Shown: positions 33,388 through 42,075, counted from the first letter of the stretch. The stretch: DNA of 64,000 nucleotides from Sphingomonas sp. 8AM (GCF_902506455.1 NZ_LR733844.1:722415-786414); one strand, 5' to 3'. Program-made: numbers and translations. The notes: generated by a model not told the origin, from the sequence alone.

Positions 33388-33657
33388 TCAGCGGACAGCG
33401 CCGCGGCGAAAGAGGTTGATGATGGCGAGCAGCACGATCGCCCCCAGCAGCGAAACAACGACCGACTGGATGCTGATCGTGCCGCTGGTGATCGGCGCGC
33501 CGCCGATCAGCGGCGTGACGACGAAGCCGGCGAGCAACGCGCCGACGATGCCCACGACGACGTTGAGCAGGATACCCTGCTGCCCATCGGTGCGCATGAT
33601 CATACTGGCGACCCAGCCGATCAAGCCGCCGACGATAAGAAGAATGATGAGGCCCAT
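33388..33657 (-). CDS. GlsB/YeaQ/YmgE family stress membrane protein
   Basis: This 89-residue protein of the transglycosylase-associated family has three hydrophobic glycine-rich helices: LIILLIVGGLIGWVASMIM, ILLNVVVGIVGALLAGFVV and VVSLLGAIVLLAIINLF, with the conserved RTDGQQG loop. Family members are induced by general stress; the mechanism is unknown. ATG 33657 is the family start. A near-consensus stress promoter lies at 33693-33718, and the YflT-like gene follows. Confidence 0.9.
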   Translation of the reverse strand: MGLIILLIVGGLIGWVASMIMRTDGQQGILLNVVVGIVGALLAGFVVTPLIGGAPITSGTISIQSVVVSLLGAIVLLAIINLFRRGAVR

Positions 33658-33692
33658 GATTGGTCGCTCCGTTTGTTGAGTGATGGGATGGA

Positions 33693-33718
33693 AACGAGCC
33701 GAACGGCGACCGTGTTCA
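33693..33718 (-). promoter_or_regulatory. Candidate EcfG promoter of the GlsB-YflT operon
   Basis: On the minus strand TGAAC (33718-33714) and CGTT (33696-33693) are separated by 17 bases. This matches GGAAC-N16/17-CGTT with one substitution. The leader to ATG 33657 would be about 30 bases. GlsB-type genes are typical general-stress regulon members. Confidence 0.5.
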
Positions 33719-33784
33719 AAACGGGCGTTCGCCTTCACGCGCTGCGGTAGTCCTTCTGCACTACTGCTTCTGGTAGGCGGCCGG

Positions 33785-33810
33785 GGAACGGCACTGCGTC
33801 GCATCGGGTT
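33785..33810 (+). promoter_or_regulatory. Candidate EcfG promoter of the PAS-LuxR gene
   Basis: GGAAC (33785-33789), 17 bases, then GGTT (33807-33810). The -35 is perfect. The predicted transcription start falls at about 33817, only 2 bases before ATG 33819, so the mRNA would be leaderless or the real start lies downstream (for example the ATG at 33867). Confidence 0.45.
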
Positions 33811-33818
33811 TAGCATTG

Positions 33819-35291
33819 ATGGCTACCTCTTCAGCTTCCGCCGATCAACGCCCCGAACTGCGCCATATGGAGCAGTTGATGGCGCAGCTTATGGACGGCG
33901 TGATCTTGCTGGATCCGACCGGCGTCATCCTCGGCGCCAATCCTGCCGCGCTGGCGATGCACGGGGTCGAAAAGGTGGAGGAACTGGGTGGAACGGCGGA
34001 GGGATATGCCCGACGCTTCACGCTGTGGACCTCGGAGCATCGTGCACTGCCGCACCGTGACTATCCGATCTTCAAGGTGCTGGCCGGAGAGAGCATCCCT
34101 GACATGGTCGTGGAAGTCGCGCCGGCCGGAGAGGAGGAGGCGCGCTGGGTGCATCAGGTGCGCGACGTCAGTATGGACGTGGACGGTGGCGAGCCGGACT
34201 ATCTGGCCGTCGTGCTGAGCGACGTCTCCGGACGTTACGATGCGCAAGCCCGTTTCGACGCCATGTTCCGCGCCAATCCCGCCCCTGCGATCATCGTTCG
34301 TCATCACGACATGAAGCTGGTGGCGGCGAACGCGGGTTTTCTCGCGCTTACCGACTTCCGGCAGGACGATCTGCTCGGCCGGTCACTTTTTGGCCTCGAC
34401 CTGATCGGCGGCCTGCCGGACCGGTCGCGTGTGCAGCGGCAGATCGAGGATGGCGCCGTCGTCCCGCAAACGGAGGCCGAGCTGTTGGTCGCGGACGGAA
34501 CGCGCCGCCTGGTGCTCTTCGCCGGTCAGCCCATCGATGTCACGCAAGAGGATGCCTTGCTGTTGACCTTCGCCGACCTGCAGCCGCGTCGGGAGGCCCA
34601 ACAGTCGCTGGCAACCAGCGAGCGTCACCTGCGGGCCGTGTTCGAGATGGCACCGGTGGCGATGGCAATCGTCCGCGTATCCGACCAGCGGCTGAAGAGC
34701 GTCAACGCCGCTTTTTGTGAGCTGACCGGTTATGACGCAGGGGCGCTGGTGGATCGCACCGCGCGCGAGGCGGGCTGGTGGCACGATCCGGACCAGCAGG
34801 GCTTGCTCGACGCCCGATCCGAGGAGGAAGGCGCGATCCGGGATCGCGACCTGCGCATCGTCACGCGCGCCGGAATGACGGTGGACTGCCTCGCGTCGGC
34901 GGAGACGATCCGCCTTCAGGGCCACGCCTGCGTGCTGTGGGTCTTCCAGGACGTGACCGAGCGCCGCAGGAGCGATGCCGAACTCGGTGCGGCAATCGAC
35001 GAGGCATTGAAGGACGCGAACTGGCTGAGCCGCTCCATTCTCGACCGGCTGGCCGCGCTGCGCAGGCCCGCGCCGCACGTCGCCCCGGTCGAACTCAGCC
35101 CGCGCGAGCGGGAAGTACTCGATCTCGTCTGCGACGACCTAGACGATGCGGCCATCGCCGAACGCCTGGCGATCTCCCGCAATACCGTGCGCAATCACGT
35201 CGCCAGTATCTATGCAAAGATTGGGACCAACCGCCGCAGCGGCGCCGTGGTGTGGGGTTGCGAGCGCGGGATGGGTTCGACACGGAACTGA
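33819..35291 (+). CDS. Multi-PAS sensor with LuxR-type DNA-binding domain
   Basis: This 490-residue cytoplasmic protein has three PAS-like domains (about 15-135, 140-255 and 265-390) and a C-terminal LuxR/GerE helix-turn-helix. The HTH runs from SPREREVLDLVCDDLDDAAI through AERLAISRNTVRNHVASIYA. No transmembrane helix is seen and no cofactor-binding Cys or His motif (LOV or heme) stands out, so the signal is unknown. It is divergent from the GlsB-YflT operon, both with putative stress promoters, so it may regulate that operon or act within the same response. Confidence 0.87.
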   Translation: MATSSASADQRPELRHMEQLMAQLMDGVILLDPTGVILGANPAALAMHGVEKVEELGGTAEGYARRFTLWTSEHRALPHRDYPIFKVLAGESIPDMVVEVAPAGEEEARWVHQVRDVSMDVDGGEPDYLAVVLSDVSGRYDAQARFDAMFRANPAPAIIVRHHDMKLVAANAGFLALTDFRQDDLLGRSLFGLDLIGGLPDRSRVQRQIEDGAVVPQTEAELLVADGTRRLVLFAGQPIDVTQEDALLLTFADLQPRREAQQSLATSERHLRAVFEMAPVAMAIVRVSDQRLKSVNAAFCELTGYDAGALVDRTAREAGWWHDPDQQGLLDARSEEEGAIRDRDLRIVTRAGMTVDCLASAETIRLQGHACVLWVFQDVTERRRSDAELGAAIDEALKDANWLSRSILDRLAALRRPAPHVAPVELSPREREVLDLVCDDLDDAAIAERLAISRNTVRNHVASIYAKIGTNRRSGAVVWGCERGMGSTRN

Positions 35292-35724
35292 AAGACAATG
35301 CGGCGCCTGCCGGTTGCCGGTTCGAGTCTCATCTCGACAACAGCTTCGGAATCGCGTGCGCGTAATCGATGAGCAGGTCTGATAGTTGCCAGAGTTTCTT
35401 TCTGCGTGATCGTTGGCGGAACGTCAAAGTACGGGGCCGGCTTTCGATTGCTCAAGTCCCTGACCTATCCTTGAAGTGGCGCTGGCAAGAGGACTGAGGC
35501 GATCTCCACCGCGTCGAGCAACGCCCATATTCCATACGCGCGGGCTACCTACTGAATAGGCTCCGAAGGCTCGACCTTGCGATCGATCCTGGGAACGGCT
35601 GCATCAAGGTCCAATTTACTGCACCTTGTGGCTCGTGAGGTCCCTTTTACACGATCGCTCACGATGCGCCGCCCTTCTGAGTCCTGCCGTACGTGCCCAT
35701 CGACGCGGCACCGCGCTGCCCGGC
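35292..35724. other. Gene-free stretch upstream of the CopG operon
   Basis: About 430 bases with lower coding character than the surroundings. Short frames exist on both strands, but none has a ribosome site with a recognisable product. I see no repeat or RNA structure here. Confidence 0.55.
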
Positions 35725-35769
35725 TTGTAACAAGATGCGGCGTCGCCATATACCATCCAAGTGGATGGT
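35725..35769 (+). promoter_or_regulatory. Promoter with overlapping CopG-type operator
   Basis: TTGTAA (35725-35730) and TATACC (35749-35754), 18 bases apart, form a plausible sigma-70-like promoter. A perfect seven-base inverted repeat ACCATCC-AAGT-GGATGGT (35752-35769) overlaps the -10 and the expected start. The CopG gene begins 11 bases later. This is the expected layout for an autorepressed ribbon-helix-helix regulator. Confidence 0.6.
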
Positions 35770-35780
35770 GGAGCCGAAAC

Positions 35781-36188
35781 ATGCCTCAGCAGGCGACCAA
35801 GGCGCTGGACAGCGAGAAGATCACGATCAATCTCGGCTATGTCGATCTTGGTAACGTCGACCTTCTCATCAGGGAGGGCTTCTACAGCAACCGGACCGAC
35901 TTCATCCGTACCGCTATCCGAAGCCAGCTGGAAAGGCACGGCGACGCCACGCGTGCGTCCGCCAGGCGCAGACGGCTCCAGCTCGGCCTGTGCCATTTCT
36001 CGGCGAGTGACCTGGAGGCGGCACGCGACGCAGGTGAGGTCCTGGATATTCGCGTTCTCGGCCTCGCCACCATCGCGTCCGACGTCACCCCCGAACTCGC
36101 ACGCGCGGCCATCGGCTCGCTGACCGTGCTGGGCGCGCTTCACGCCGATCCCGCGGTCAAGGCAGCGTTAGCCGATCGCATTGTCTGA
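35781..36188 (+). CDS. CopG/RHH-family regulator paired with PHA depolymerase
   Basis: This 135-residue protein has an N-terminal ribbon-helix-helix: KITINLGYVDLGNVDLLIRE with the strand, then YSNRTDFIRTAIRSQLERH for the two helices. The longer C-terminal region (DLEAARDAGEVLDIRVLGLA and onward) likely mediates oligomerisation or ligand binding. It starts after a GGTGGAG site. The depolymerase gene follows after 14 bases, and the palindrome at 35752-35769 is a likely operator, so it probably controls its own operon. No toxin-like partner is present, so I do not call it an antitoxin. Confidence 0.85.
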   Translation: MPQQATKALDSEKITINLGYVDLGNVDLLIREGFYSNRTDFIRTAIRSQLERHGDATRASARRRRLQLGLCHFSASDLEAARDAGEVLDIRVLGLATIASDVTPELARAAIGSLTVLGALHADPAVKAALADRIV

Positions 36189-36202
36189 AACGGAGAACGT
36201 CG

Positions 36203-37255
36203 ATGACCTTACCATCTTCACTAGCAGAAGCGCTACGGCGCACGCAGTCCGGCGACTTGACGGGCGCGACGGCGCTGATCCGCGCCGCGTTGGGTGGCGG
36301 CGCCGACCGGCGGCCCATCATCGCACCGCTCGACGTCGTGATCGATCTCAAGTCCGAGCGCACAGTGGACGCCCCGAGGCCGCGGGACGCGACGGCGCGG
36401 CGGGGCTGTTTTGAGGAGCGTGTCCACGACGGCCCCGCCGGACGGCTTGCGTACATGCTCTATCGGCCTCAGACGTCTTCGCCTGGCATGCCATTGGTGA
36501 TCATGTTGCACGGCTGTACGCAGTCGCCGGAGGACTTCGCGGCTGGCACCGGCATGAACCGGCTGGCGGAAGAGCTTGGCTTTCTTGTCGCCTATCCAAG
36601 ACAGACGCAGGCGGCCAACCAGCAAAGGTGTTGGAACTGGTTCCGGGCCGGGGACCAGGTGCGTGGACGCGGCGAGCCTGCGCTCATCGCCGGGGTAACA
36701 CAGGACGTGATCCGTATGGAGGATGCCGACGCCACTCGCGTCTACGTCGCAGGATTGTCCGCCGGCGGTGCGGCGGCCGCCATCATGGCGGACACCTACC
36801 CTGACCTGTTCGCGGCGGCAGGCGTTCATTCCGGTCTTCCTGCCGGTGCGGCGCGAAATTTGCCGGGTGCGCTGTCGGCCATGAAACAGGGAGCCGCCTT
36901 CAAGGACAGGCGCAAGATTGCTGCTCGGTTCGTGCCCCTCATCACATTCCACGGCGACCGCGACGGGACGGTCAACGAGGCGAATGCGTGCGACCTTGTG
37001 GCAGCGGCAACAGCGGCGGCGGGCGTTTCGATCAAGGTTGAGACGGAGACAGGCGTCGCAGGCGGGCGAAGCTTCGCCCGGGCGCTGAGCCGCAACGCGG
37101 ACGGAAGAGTGCTCATCGAACAGTGGACCGTTGCTGGCGCCGGCCATGCATGGTCTGGCGGTGACACGGCCGGCTCCTACGCCGACGCCGCCGGCCCGAA
37201 CGCGTCACGCGAGATGCTCCGGTTCTTCCTCGATCAGAGGCATGCCGCTGAATGA
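36203..37255 (+). CDS. PHB/PHA depolymerase family esterase (catalytic domain type 1)
   Basis: This 350-residue alpha/beta hydrolase has the features of the PHB depolymerase esterase family: LVIMLHGCTQSPEDFAAGTG (oxyanion strand), RCWNWFRAGDQVRGRGEPA, the lipase box in VAGLSAGGAAAAIMAD (nucleophile Ser), an Asp in TFHGDRDGTVNEAN and His in VAGAGHAWSGG. No signal peptide is evident and the first 75 residues are family-variable, so a cytoplasmic role on short polyesters or another ester is possible. It is the second gene of the CopG operon. Confidence 0.9.
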   Translation: MTLPSSLAEALRRTQSGDLTGATALIRAALGGGADRRPIIAPLDVVIDLKSERTVDAPRPRDATARRGCFEERVHDGPAGRLAYMLYRPQTSSPGMPLVIMLHGCTQSPEDFAAGTGMNRLAEELGFLVAYPRQTQAANQQRCWNWFRAGDQVRGRGEPALIAGVTQDVIRMEDADATRVYVAGLSAGGAAAAIMADTYPDLFAAAGVHSGLPAGAARNLPGALSAMKQGAAFKDRRKIAARFVPLITFHGDRDGTVNEANACDLVAAATAAAGVSIKVETETGVAGGRSFARALSRNADGRVLIEQWTVAGAGHAWSGGDTAGSYADAAGPNASREMLRFFLDQRHAAE

Positions 37256-37893
37256 CGGCTGCTCCGCGGATCAGCCACACGCTCGTTGTTCGACTGCCTG
37301 AGACCGGACCTTCGTTCATCTCCCAAGCGGGAATGACCGAGCGGTTTTATGCGCAGCCTTACGCGGCTCGGCCCATGAAGCGAGCTGCGCAACGCCACGT
37401 CCGGCGACGTGGCTGGCACTTCGCCGAGGGCTCGACGCGATTTGCTGTCGAGCAGCCTGAGCGGCCGGCGCCAGCGATAGATCATCTCCCGCATCTCGCG
37501 CACTGTCTCGTTGAAGGACACCATCGCGTGCACGGCCAGCAACTATAAGTTCATGTACCAACGCACCCGCTTGCGGTCATTCTGCAGCACCAAGACCGAT
37601 GCTGAAGACACTCGCTCTTCCATTGCAGACACAGCCCCGGCTCCTGCGCCCGTCAACGCCGCTCGCCGACGTTGCCCGCAGCTGCTGCGCCGCCGTGCAG
37701 GCAAGCTCGGCCGCTCGCAGATGCGCGTTTGGCCGCGCTGCTGCGCGTGCCGATGCCCTGATCTGATCGAACCTTCGGGATGATGGCGACCTAAGGGATA
37801 TTCGCGAGAAATCGGACGTTTAGGGCGAGCCTGCTGCTATTGGGCGAGCGTGCTGTCGCGCGGGTCGTGCCACCGAAGCGAAATGGAGGTGGC
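37256..37893. other. Gene-free 640-base stretch
   Basis: Several short overlapping frames exist on both strands, but I recognise none of the products and none has supporting start signals. It ends with the strong GGAGGTG ribosome site of the outer-membrane protein gene. Decayed coding DNA is possible. Confidence 0.5.
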
Positions 37894-38814
37894 ATGAAGA
37901 ACCAGTCGTTATTTGCAGCCGTCGCATCGATGGCGTGCGTGGCAACCCCGGCGCTCGCGCAGGACCGTCCTACGTTGCAGAAGACGAGCCTCGACGGGGG
38001 CAGCGCGATTTCGCCGTCGAGTGCAACGGCGACCGTCTCGGCGAGCAGCGTTCCGCAAGCGATGGAGCGGCTGGGGGGCGACGATACGAGCGTCGATCTG
38101 TCGCTGGGCACGCTGTATGGGGCTGGCAAGTTCGGCACCAACTCCACCACGACCATCTGGAGTTCGGCGCTCGGTGCCCGAGCCCATGTGAAGAACCTGA
38201 CCCTTTCGGCTTCCTTGCCGTGGATGCAAATCCGCAGCCGGTCGACGATTTTCACCGGCATCGACGCGACGCCGGTGCTGGTTGCGCCGAACACGTCGAC
38301 CACGAAGCGAACAGCGGAGGGATTTGGCGACCTGACGCTCGGGGCGGCCTATACGATCGCGCCGACGAATATGCCGGTGGAAGTCGAGCTTTCTGCCCGC
38401 GCCAAGATCAACACGGCAAGCAACAGCAGCGGCCTTTCCAGTGGCGCAAATGACTATGCCGTCGGTGCGGATGTCTCGCTGCCGCTGGGTGCGGTAACGC
38501 CCTTCGCCTCTTTCACCTACCGCTTCCTCGGCAATACCGACGCTTTCGTGCTGCGCGACGGTCCTGCGGCGTCGACGGGGGCGTCGGTCGCGCTTGGCCG
38601 CGAGGCGTTTCTCGTCGCGTCCTACCATTATTCGAGCGCTGCCACCCGGCAGGTGTCCGCGGCGCACGAGCTGTTCGCGGGTGCGTCACAGCGCATCGCG
38701 GGAACGCCCCTTCGCCTGACCGGCTTTGTCACCACCGGTCTTTCGCGCGGTGCTGCAGCCATCTCGGGCGGAGCCGCGCTTTCGATCGGGCTTGGTTCAC
38801 GGGCGGGGCTATGA
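37894..38814 (+). CDS. Putative outer-membrane beta-barrel protein
   Basis: This 306-residue protein has a clean signal peptide (MKNQSLFAAVASMACVATPA, cleavage after LAQ). The rest alternates in beta-barrel fashion: VDLSLGTLYGAGKFG, LGARAHVKNLTLSASLPWMQ, GDLTLGAAYTI, VELSARAKINTAS, VTPFASFTYRFLGN, ALGREAFLVASYHYSS. I recognise no specific family; relatives are annotated as transporters or hypothetical outer-membrane proteins. GGAGGTG precedes ATG 37894 at ideal spacing. A metallophosphatase and a single-pass membrane protein follow in the same direction. Confidence 0.72.
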   Translation: MKNQSLFAAVASMACVATPALAQDRPTLQKTSLDGGSAISPSSATATVSASSVPQAMERLGGDDTSVDLSLGTLYGAGKFGTNSTTTIWSSALGARAHVKNLTLSASLPWMQIRSRSTIFTGIDATPVLVAPNTSTTKRTAEGFGDLTLGAAYTIAPTNMPVEVELSARAKINTASNSSGLSSGANDYAVGADVSLPLGAVTPFASFTYRFLGNTDAFVLRDGPAASTGASVALGREAFLVASYHYSSAATRQVSAAHELFAGASQRIAGTPLRLTGFVTTGLSRGAAAISGGAALSIGLGSRAGL

Positions 38815-38848
38815 TGTGCGCCGGTGACGAAAGAAGCGGCTGAGCGCG

Positions 38849-39631
38849 ATGCAACCTGCCCATCCACGCGAAATGATCGAGCGCATCTATGCGATCGGGG
38901 ACGTGCATGGTCGTCTCGACCTGTTCGCCAAGCTGATCGCGCGCATCGGCCGCGATCATGAAGGCAGGTCACCCGGCGCCGCGAGGATCATCCTGCTGGG
39001 CGACATCATCGACCGCGGCGCCGATGGTGCGGCGATGGTGAAGGGATGCATGAAGCTGACGACCGCAAGCGATCACTTCATGGTGCTGAAGGGAAATCAT
39101 GAGGAGATGATGGTACAGGCGCTGGCCGGCGACCTGAAAACCTACCGGGCATGGCTGGAGTTTGGCGGTCGCGAAACGCTGCTCGGCTGGGGCGTCGACA
39201 CGGCGGCGGTCACCGCCGACGCCACCAGGGCCGATCTGCGCCGCGCGGCAAAGACGGTCGGGCCAGAGGTTCTGACGTGGCTCGACCAGTTGCCGCTCTA
39301 TCATCAGCACGACGGCTTCATGTTCGTACATGCCGGCATCAGGCCCGCAATACCCCTCCGGCAACAAGATCCAGGTGACATGCTCTGGATTACGGATGAT
39401 TTCCTCGAGTCCGAGCTGGACCATGGCAAAATAGTCGTACACGGGCACTCGATCGTCGATGGCGGCCCCGATCTGCGACCGAACCGCATCGGCATCGATA
39501 CCGGCGCGTTTCGCACCAATCGCCTGACGGCCATCAGGATCGAGCAGGGTGATGTCTGGTTTGCCGACACGGGCGGAGTGGACGATTTCCTGCCGTTATT
39601 GACCGATAACTACTCGGCCCAGCTACGATGA
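38849..39631 (+). CDS. Serine/threonine metallophosphatase family protein
   Basis: This 260-residue phosphoesterase shows the calcineurin-like metal-site motifs: YAIGDVHGRLDLF (GDxHG), LLGDIIDRGADGA (GDxxDRG), VLKGNHEEMM (GNHE), FVHAGIRPAIPL and VVHGHSIV. It resembles bacterial PrpA/PP1-type protein phosphatases, though the substrate might be a nucleotide instead. A kinase partner is not present. Its stop overlaps the next gene in ATGA form. Confidence 0.9.
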   Translation: MQPAHPREMIERIYAIGDVHGRLDLFAKLIARIGRDHEGRSPGAARIILLGDIIDRGADGAAMVKGCMKLTTASDHFMVLKGNHEEMMVQALAGDLKTYRAWLEFGGRETLLGWGVDTAAVTADATRADLRRAAKTVGPEVLTWLDQLPLYHQHDGFMFVHAGIRPAIPLRQQDPGDMLWITDDFLESELDHGKIVVHGHSIVDGGPDLRPNRIGIDTGAFRTNRLTAIRIEQGDVWFADTGGVDDFLPLLTDNYSAQLR

Positions 39632-40326
39632 ATCTGCTCGACGCCTTTGACGATGAGCGGCTGAACGCCGATCTGGCCGCTATCCTGTGCCTGCACGATG
39701 GTGGAGACACGCCATCGATCGGTCACCGACCCACGGGACGGCGAAGTGCACTCACGAACGCACTGCGATCACCACGCGCATCGGCGACGATCGGAATCTC
39801 GGTCTTTATCGCCATGCTCGGAACCACCGCCTTCCTGATGTATCATCCACCCGGTGGGCAACCGGGTGCGGTCGTTCCCCCGCCTTCCGCACCCCGGCCG
39901 AGCGCGAGCAAGGAAGCTCCGGCTCCTCTGCCCGTCGCGGCACGCATCGAAGAGGACGCGTCGCCGGTCGCGCTGGCTGCGGGTCCGTCGAACGGGGCGA
40001 GCCGTGGAAGCAGGCACGTCCGGCGGGCGCCCGGATCACGCCGCGACGTCCACCCACGACAAAATGATGCAACGATCGATGTTGCAGCCACCGAAGGCGA
40101 GCTCAGCACGCCTGTCGGCGTAGAGCGTCGCAGAAGGCCTGGTGACAGAGGCGCAACCGATCTCGCCCAGAATACTTCCCCGTTGCCGCTACAGAGTGTC
40201 GAGGTTTCTGCTGACGACCGGAGCATCGCACCACCTGTTCCCGACGACGCTGGCGCCGAAGATCAATCGGCGCGGGTGCGACGGAACAGCGTCGCTGCAA
40301 TCCGCGCGCTACGCCGCCAATGGTAG
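39628..40326 (+). CDS. Single-pass membrane protein of unknown function
   Basis: This 232-residue protein starts with an acidic segment (MNLLDAFDDERLNADLAAIL), has one transmembrane helix (ATIGISVFIAMLGTTAFLMY at about residues 53-72) and a low-complexity Pro/Ala/Arg-rich remainder. I recognise no family. The ATGA overlap with the phosphatase gene implies translational coupling, so it could be a membrane partner or a substrate of that enzyme. It ends 22 bases before the convergent small membrane protein gene. Confidence 0.65.
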   Translation: MNLLDAFDDERLNADLAAILCLHDGGDTPSIGHRPTGRRSALTNALRSPRASATIGISVFIAMLGTTAFLMYHPPGGQPGAVVPPPSAPRPSASKEAPAPLPVAARIEEDASPVALAAGPSNGASRGSRHVRRAPGSRRDVHPRQNDATIDVAATEGELSTPVGVERRRRPGDRGATDLAQNTSPLPLQSVEVSADDRSIAPPVPDDAGAEDQSARVRRNSVAAIRALRRQW

Positions 40327-40348
40327 ATCCATAATATCCACCGTTCGC

Positions 40349-40714
40349 CTAGGCATCATAATAGTTCGAGAAGCCAACCCGCCGTCGGCGGTTTCGCGTC
40401 TTAAGTGCCCAAAACGACAGCATGACGCCGATCAAGGGCGGCAAGCACAATAAGTAGGTAGCCTCGCTCCGATCGAAGACGTTGGCAATCCCGCCAGTAA
40501 TGACGGTGGCCGCCGTATAAAAGACGCAAGCGATCAACACCCGGCTTCTTCTGACGCGCTCATAGGCCGCAAACGGCAAGATGACGACCAAGGCCAGTAC
40601 GCCGAAGCACAACGGCACCAGCGCGGCGATCGCCACATCGTGCGCATAGGCCGAAGCACCAATGATCGCCGTCAGAATAACCGAAATCAGGCAACACCCT
40701 CTTAATAATTCCAT
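40349..40714 (-). CDS. Small four-helix membrane protein
   Basis: This 121-residue protein has four hydrophobic segments: LISVILTAIIGASAYAH, VAIAALVPLCFGVLALVVIL, VLIACVFYTAATVITGG and LLCLPPLIGVMLSFWAL. A basic tail RNRRRRVGF precedes the C-terminus. No family is recognised. An AGGAAAG site supports ATG 40714. Base composition is less GC-rich than its neighbours, which is compatible with recent acquisition. Confidence 0.65.
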   Translation of the reverse strand: MELLRGCCLISVILTAIIGASAYAHDVAIAALVPLCFGVLALVVILPFAAYERVRRSRVLIACVFYTAATVITGGIANVFDRSEATYLLCLPPLIGVMLSFWALKTRNRRRRVGFSNYYDA

Positions 40715-41025
40715 CGGGAACTTTCCTGTTGATGGATCGTGATCCGGTTGTGCTGCAAGCCGTCACTCTCGCAGAAAAGTAGCTTGTCGCTATATGATAA
40801 GGGTCGCACTGGCAAAATCGAAAAACGCTGAGGATTTTAACGACGTCGCGCTCAAGCCAGACCGCAACCTGCGGCGGCCGCGGGATCGGCAGCGCTTCCG
40901 CCGTCCACCACCGACGCGAAGGACCCGCCCTGACCATAAGCGGTCCGTGAGCGATATGGCGCGGTCGGAGGGCACGTTCCCGGTCGCGGGCCGTTCCCAC
41001 CCGACCAACGATACCAGGAAAAGCC
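40715..41025. other. 311-base divergent intergenic region
   Basis: This contains the start regions of the small membrane protein (minus) and of the SDR (plus). An AT-richer patch around 40770-40840 probably holds promoters. I see no gene, repeat or consensus stress promoter here. Confidence 0.5.
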
Positions 41026-41898
41026 ATGAGCGACCCCCGCCAGAACCAGCCGACGCGCTTCCCTGATGAGCCGCGGCAGCCCCGCCCGGGCCTGACGGCG
41101 AACATGCGAACCAAGCCCGATCATGGCGAGGAGAGCTATGTCGGCAACGGGCTGCTCACGAACAAGGTCGCCCTCATCACGGGCGGTGATTCCGGGATCG
41201 GTCGCGCCGTCGCGATCGCCTACGCACGTGAGGGAGCGGACGTCGCCATCTCCTACCTGACGGACGAGCAGGTGGACGCGGAAGAAACCCGCCGCTGGGT
41301 CGAGAAGGCGGGTCGCCGCTGCCTGTTGCTTCCCGGCGACATCCGCGAACGCGACCACTGTATCGCTCTGGTCGAGCGCACCGTCGAGGCGTTCGGCAGC
41401 CTCGACGTACTGGTCAACAACGCCGCGGCCCAGACGATGAACGACGGGCTGGACAGCATCGACGACGATGAAATGCAGGGCGCCTTCGCCGCCAACGTCT
41501 TCGCGATGATCCGGCTGGCCAAGGCCGCGGCGAAGCACATGAAGCCGGGTGCAGCGATCGTGAATACGACCAGCGAGCAGGCGAAGGTCGCGAACAAGGC
41601 CATGATCGTCTACGCCGCGACGAAGGGCGCGATCTCCAGCCTGACCGTCGGGCTTTCGAACCTGCTTGCGAGTGAAGGCATCCGGGTCAATGCGGTAGCG
41701 CCCGGTCCGATATGGACTCCGATCCAGCCGATCGCCAAATCGCCGCAAGAACTGGAGACGCTCGGCCACGACACGCCGCTTGGCCGCGCCGGGCAGCCCG
41801 CCGAGCTTGCGCCCGCCTACGTCCTGCTTGCCTCGTCCGGGGGCAGCTACATGTCGGGCAACGTCGTCGCCGTCACCGGTGGTGTCCCCGTCTCCTAG
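41026..41898 (+). CDS. SDR family oxidoreductase (YghA/GsiB-neighbour stress type)
   Basis: This 290-residue short-chain dehydrogenase belongs to the group with an N-terminal extension (about 45 residues, including QPTRFPDEPRQPRPGLTANM) typical of YghA/YhdF-like proteins. Motifs: LITGGDSGIGRAVAIAYARE (NADP site), VNNAA, VNTTSEQAK, YAATKGAISSLTV (YxxxK), and YMSGNVVAVTGG at the C-terminus. Substrates are usually aldehydes or sugars, and expression is often stress-related. An AGGAAAAG site precedes ATG 41026. It stands alone ahead of the glucokinase gene. Confidence 0.9.
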   Translation: MSDPRQNQPTRFPDEPRQPRPGLTANMRTKPDHGEESYVGNGLLTNKVALITGGDSGIGRAVAIAYAREGADVAISYLTDEQVDAEETRRWVEKAGRRCLLLPGDIRERDHCIALVERTVEAFGSLDVLVNNAAAQTMNDGLDSIDDDEMQGAFAANVFAMIRLAKAAAKHMKPGAAIVNTTSEQAKVANKAMIVYAATKGAISSLTVGLSNLLASEGIRVNAVAPGPIWTPIQPIAKSPQELETLGHDTPLGRAGQPAELAPAYVLLASSGGSYMSGNVVAVTGGVPVS

Positions 41899-42075
41899 GG
41901 TGAGCCGCCGCCAGCGGGCGCGGCCGGTCAAACGTACCGACCGCGTCCGGGCTGACCGATGTCGAAAAGCAATGCCGAACCCCGCGCTCTTCGGCCAAAT
42001 ACCTGACGCGTCTCGAGATTTTCAACAATCTGAAAGAATTCGTCCGCTACGTGGGGACATAGCGAGAGGGTTGAC

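Noticed and set aside
35549..35782. 77-codon minus-strand frame upstream of the CopG gene
   Set aside because: No family, and it runs across the CopG promoter and operator; likely chance.
37234..37561. Minus-strand frames resembling a transposase tail
   Set aside because: I could not identify any transposase motif or terminal inverted repeats, so I left the region as gene-free.
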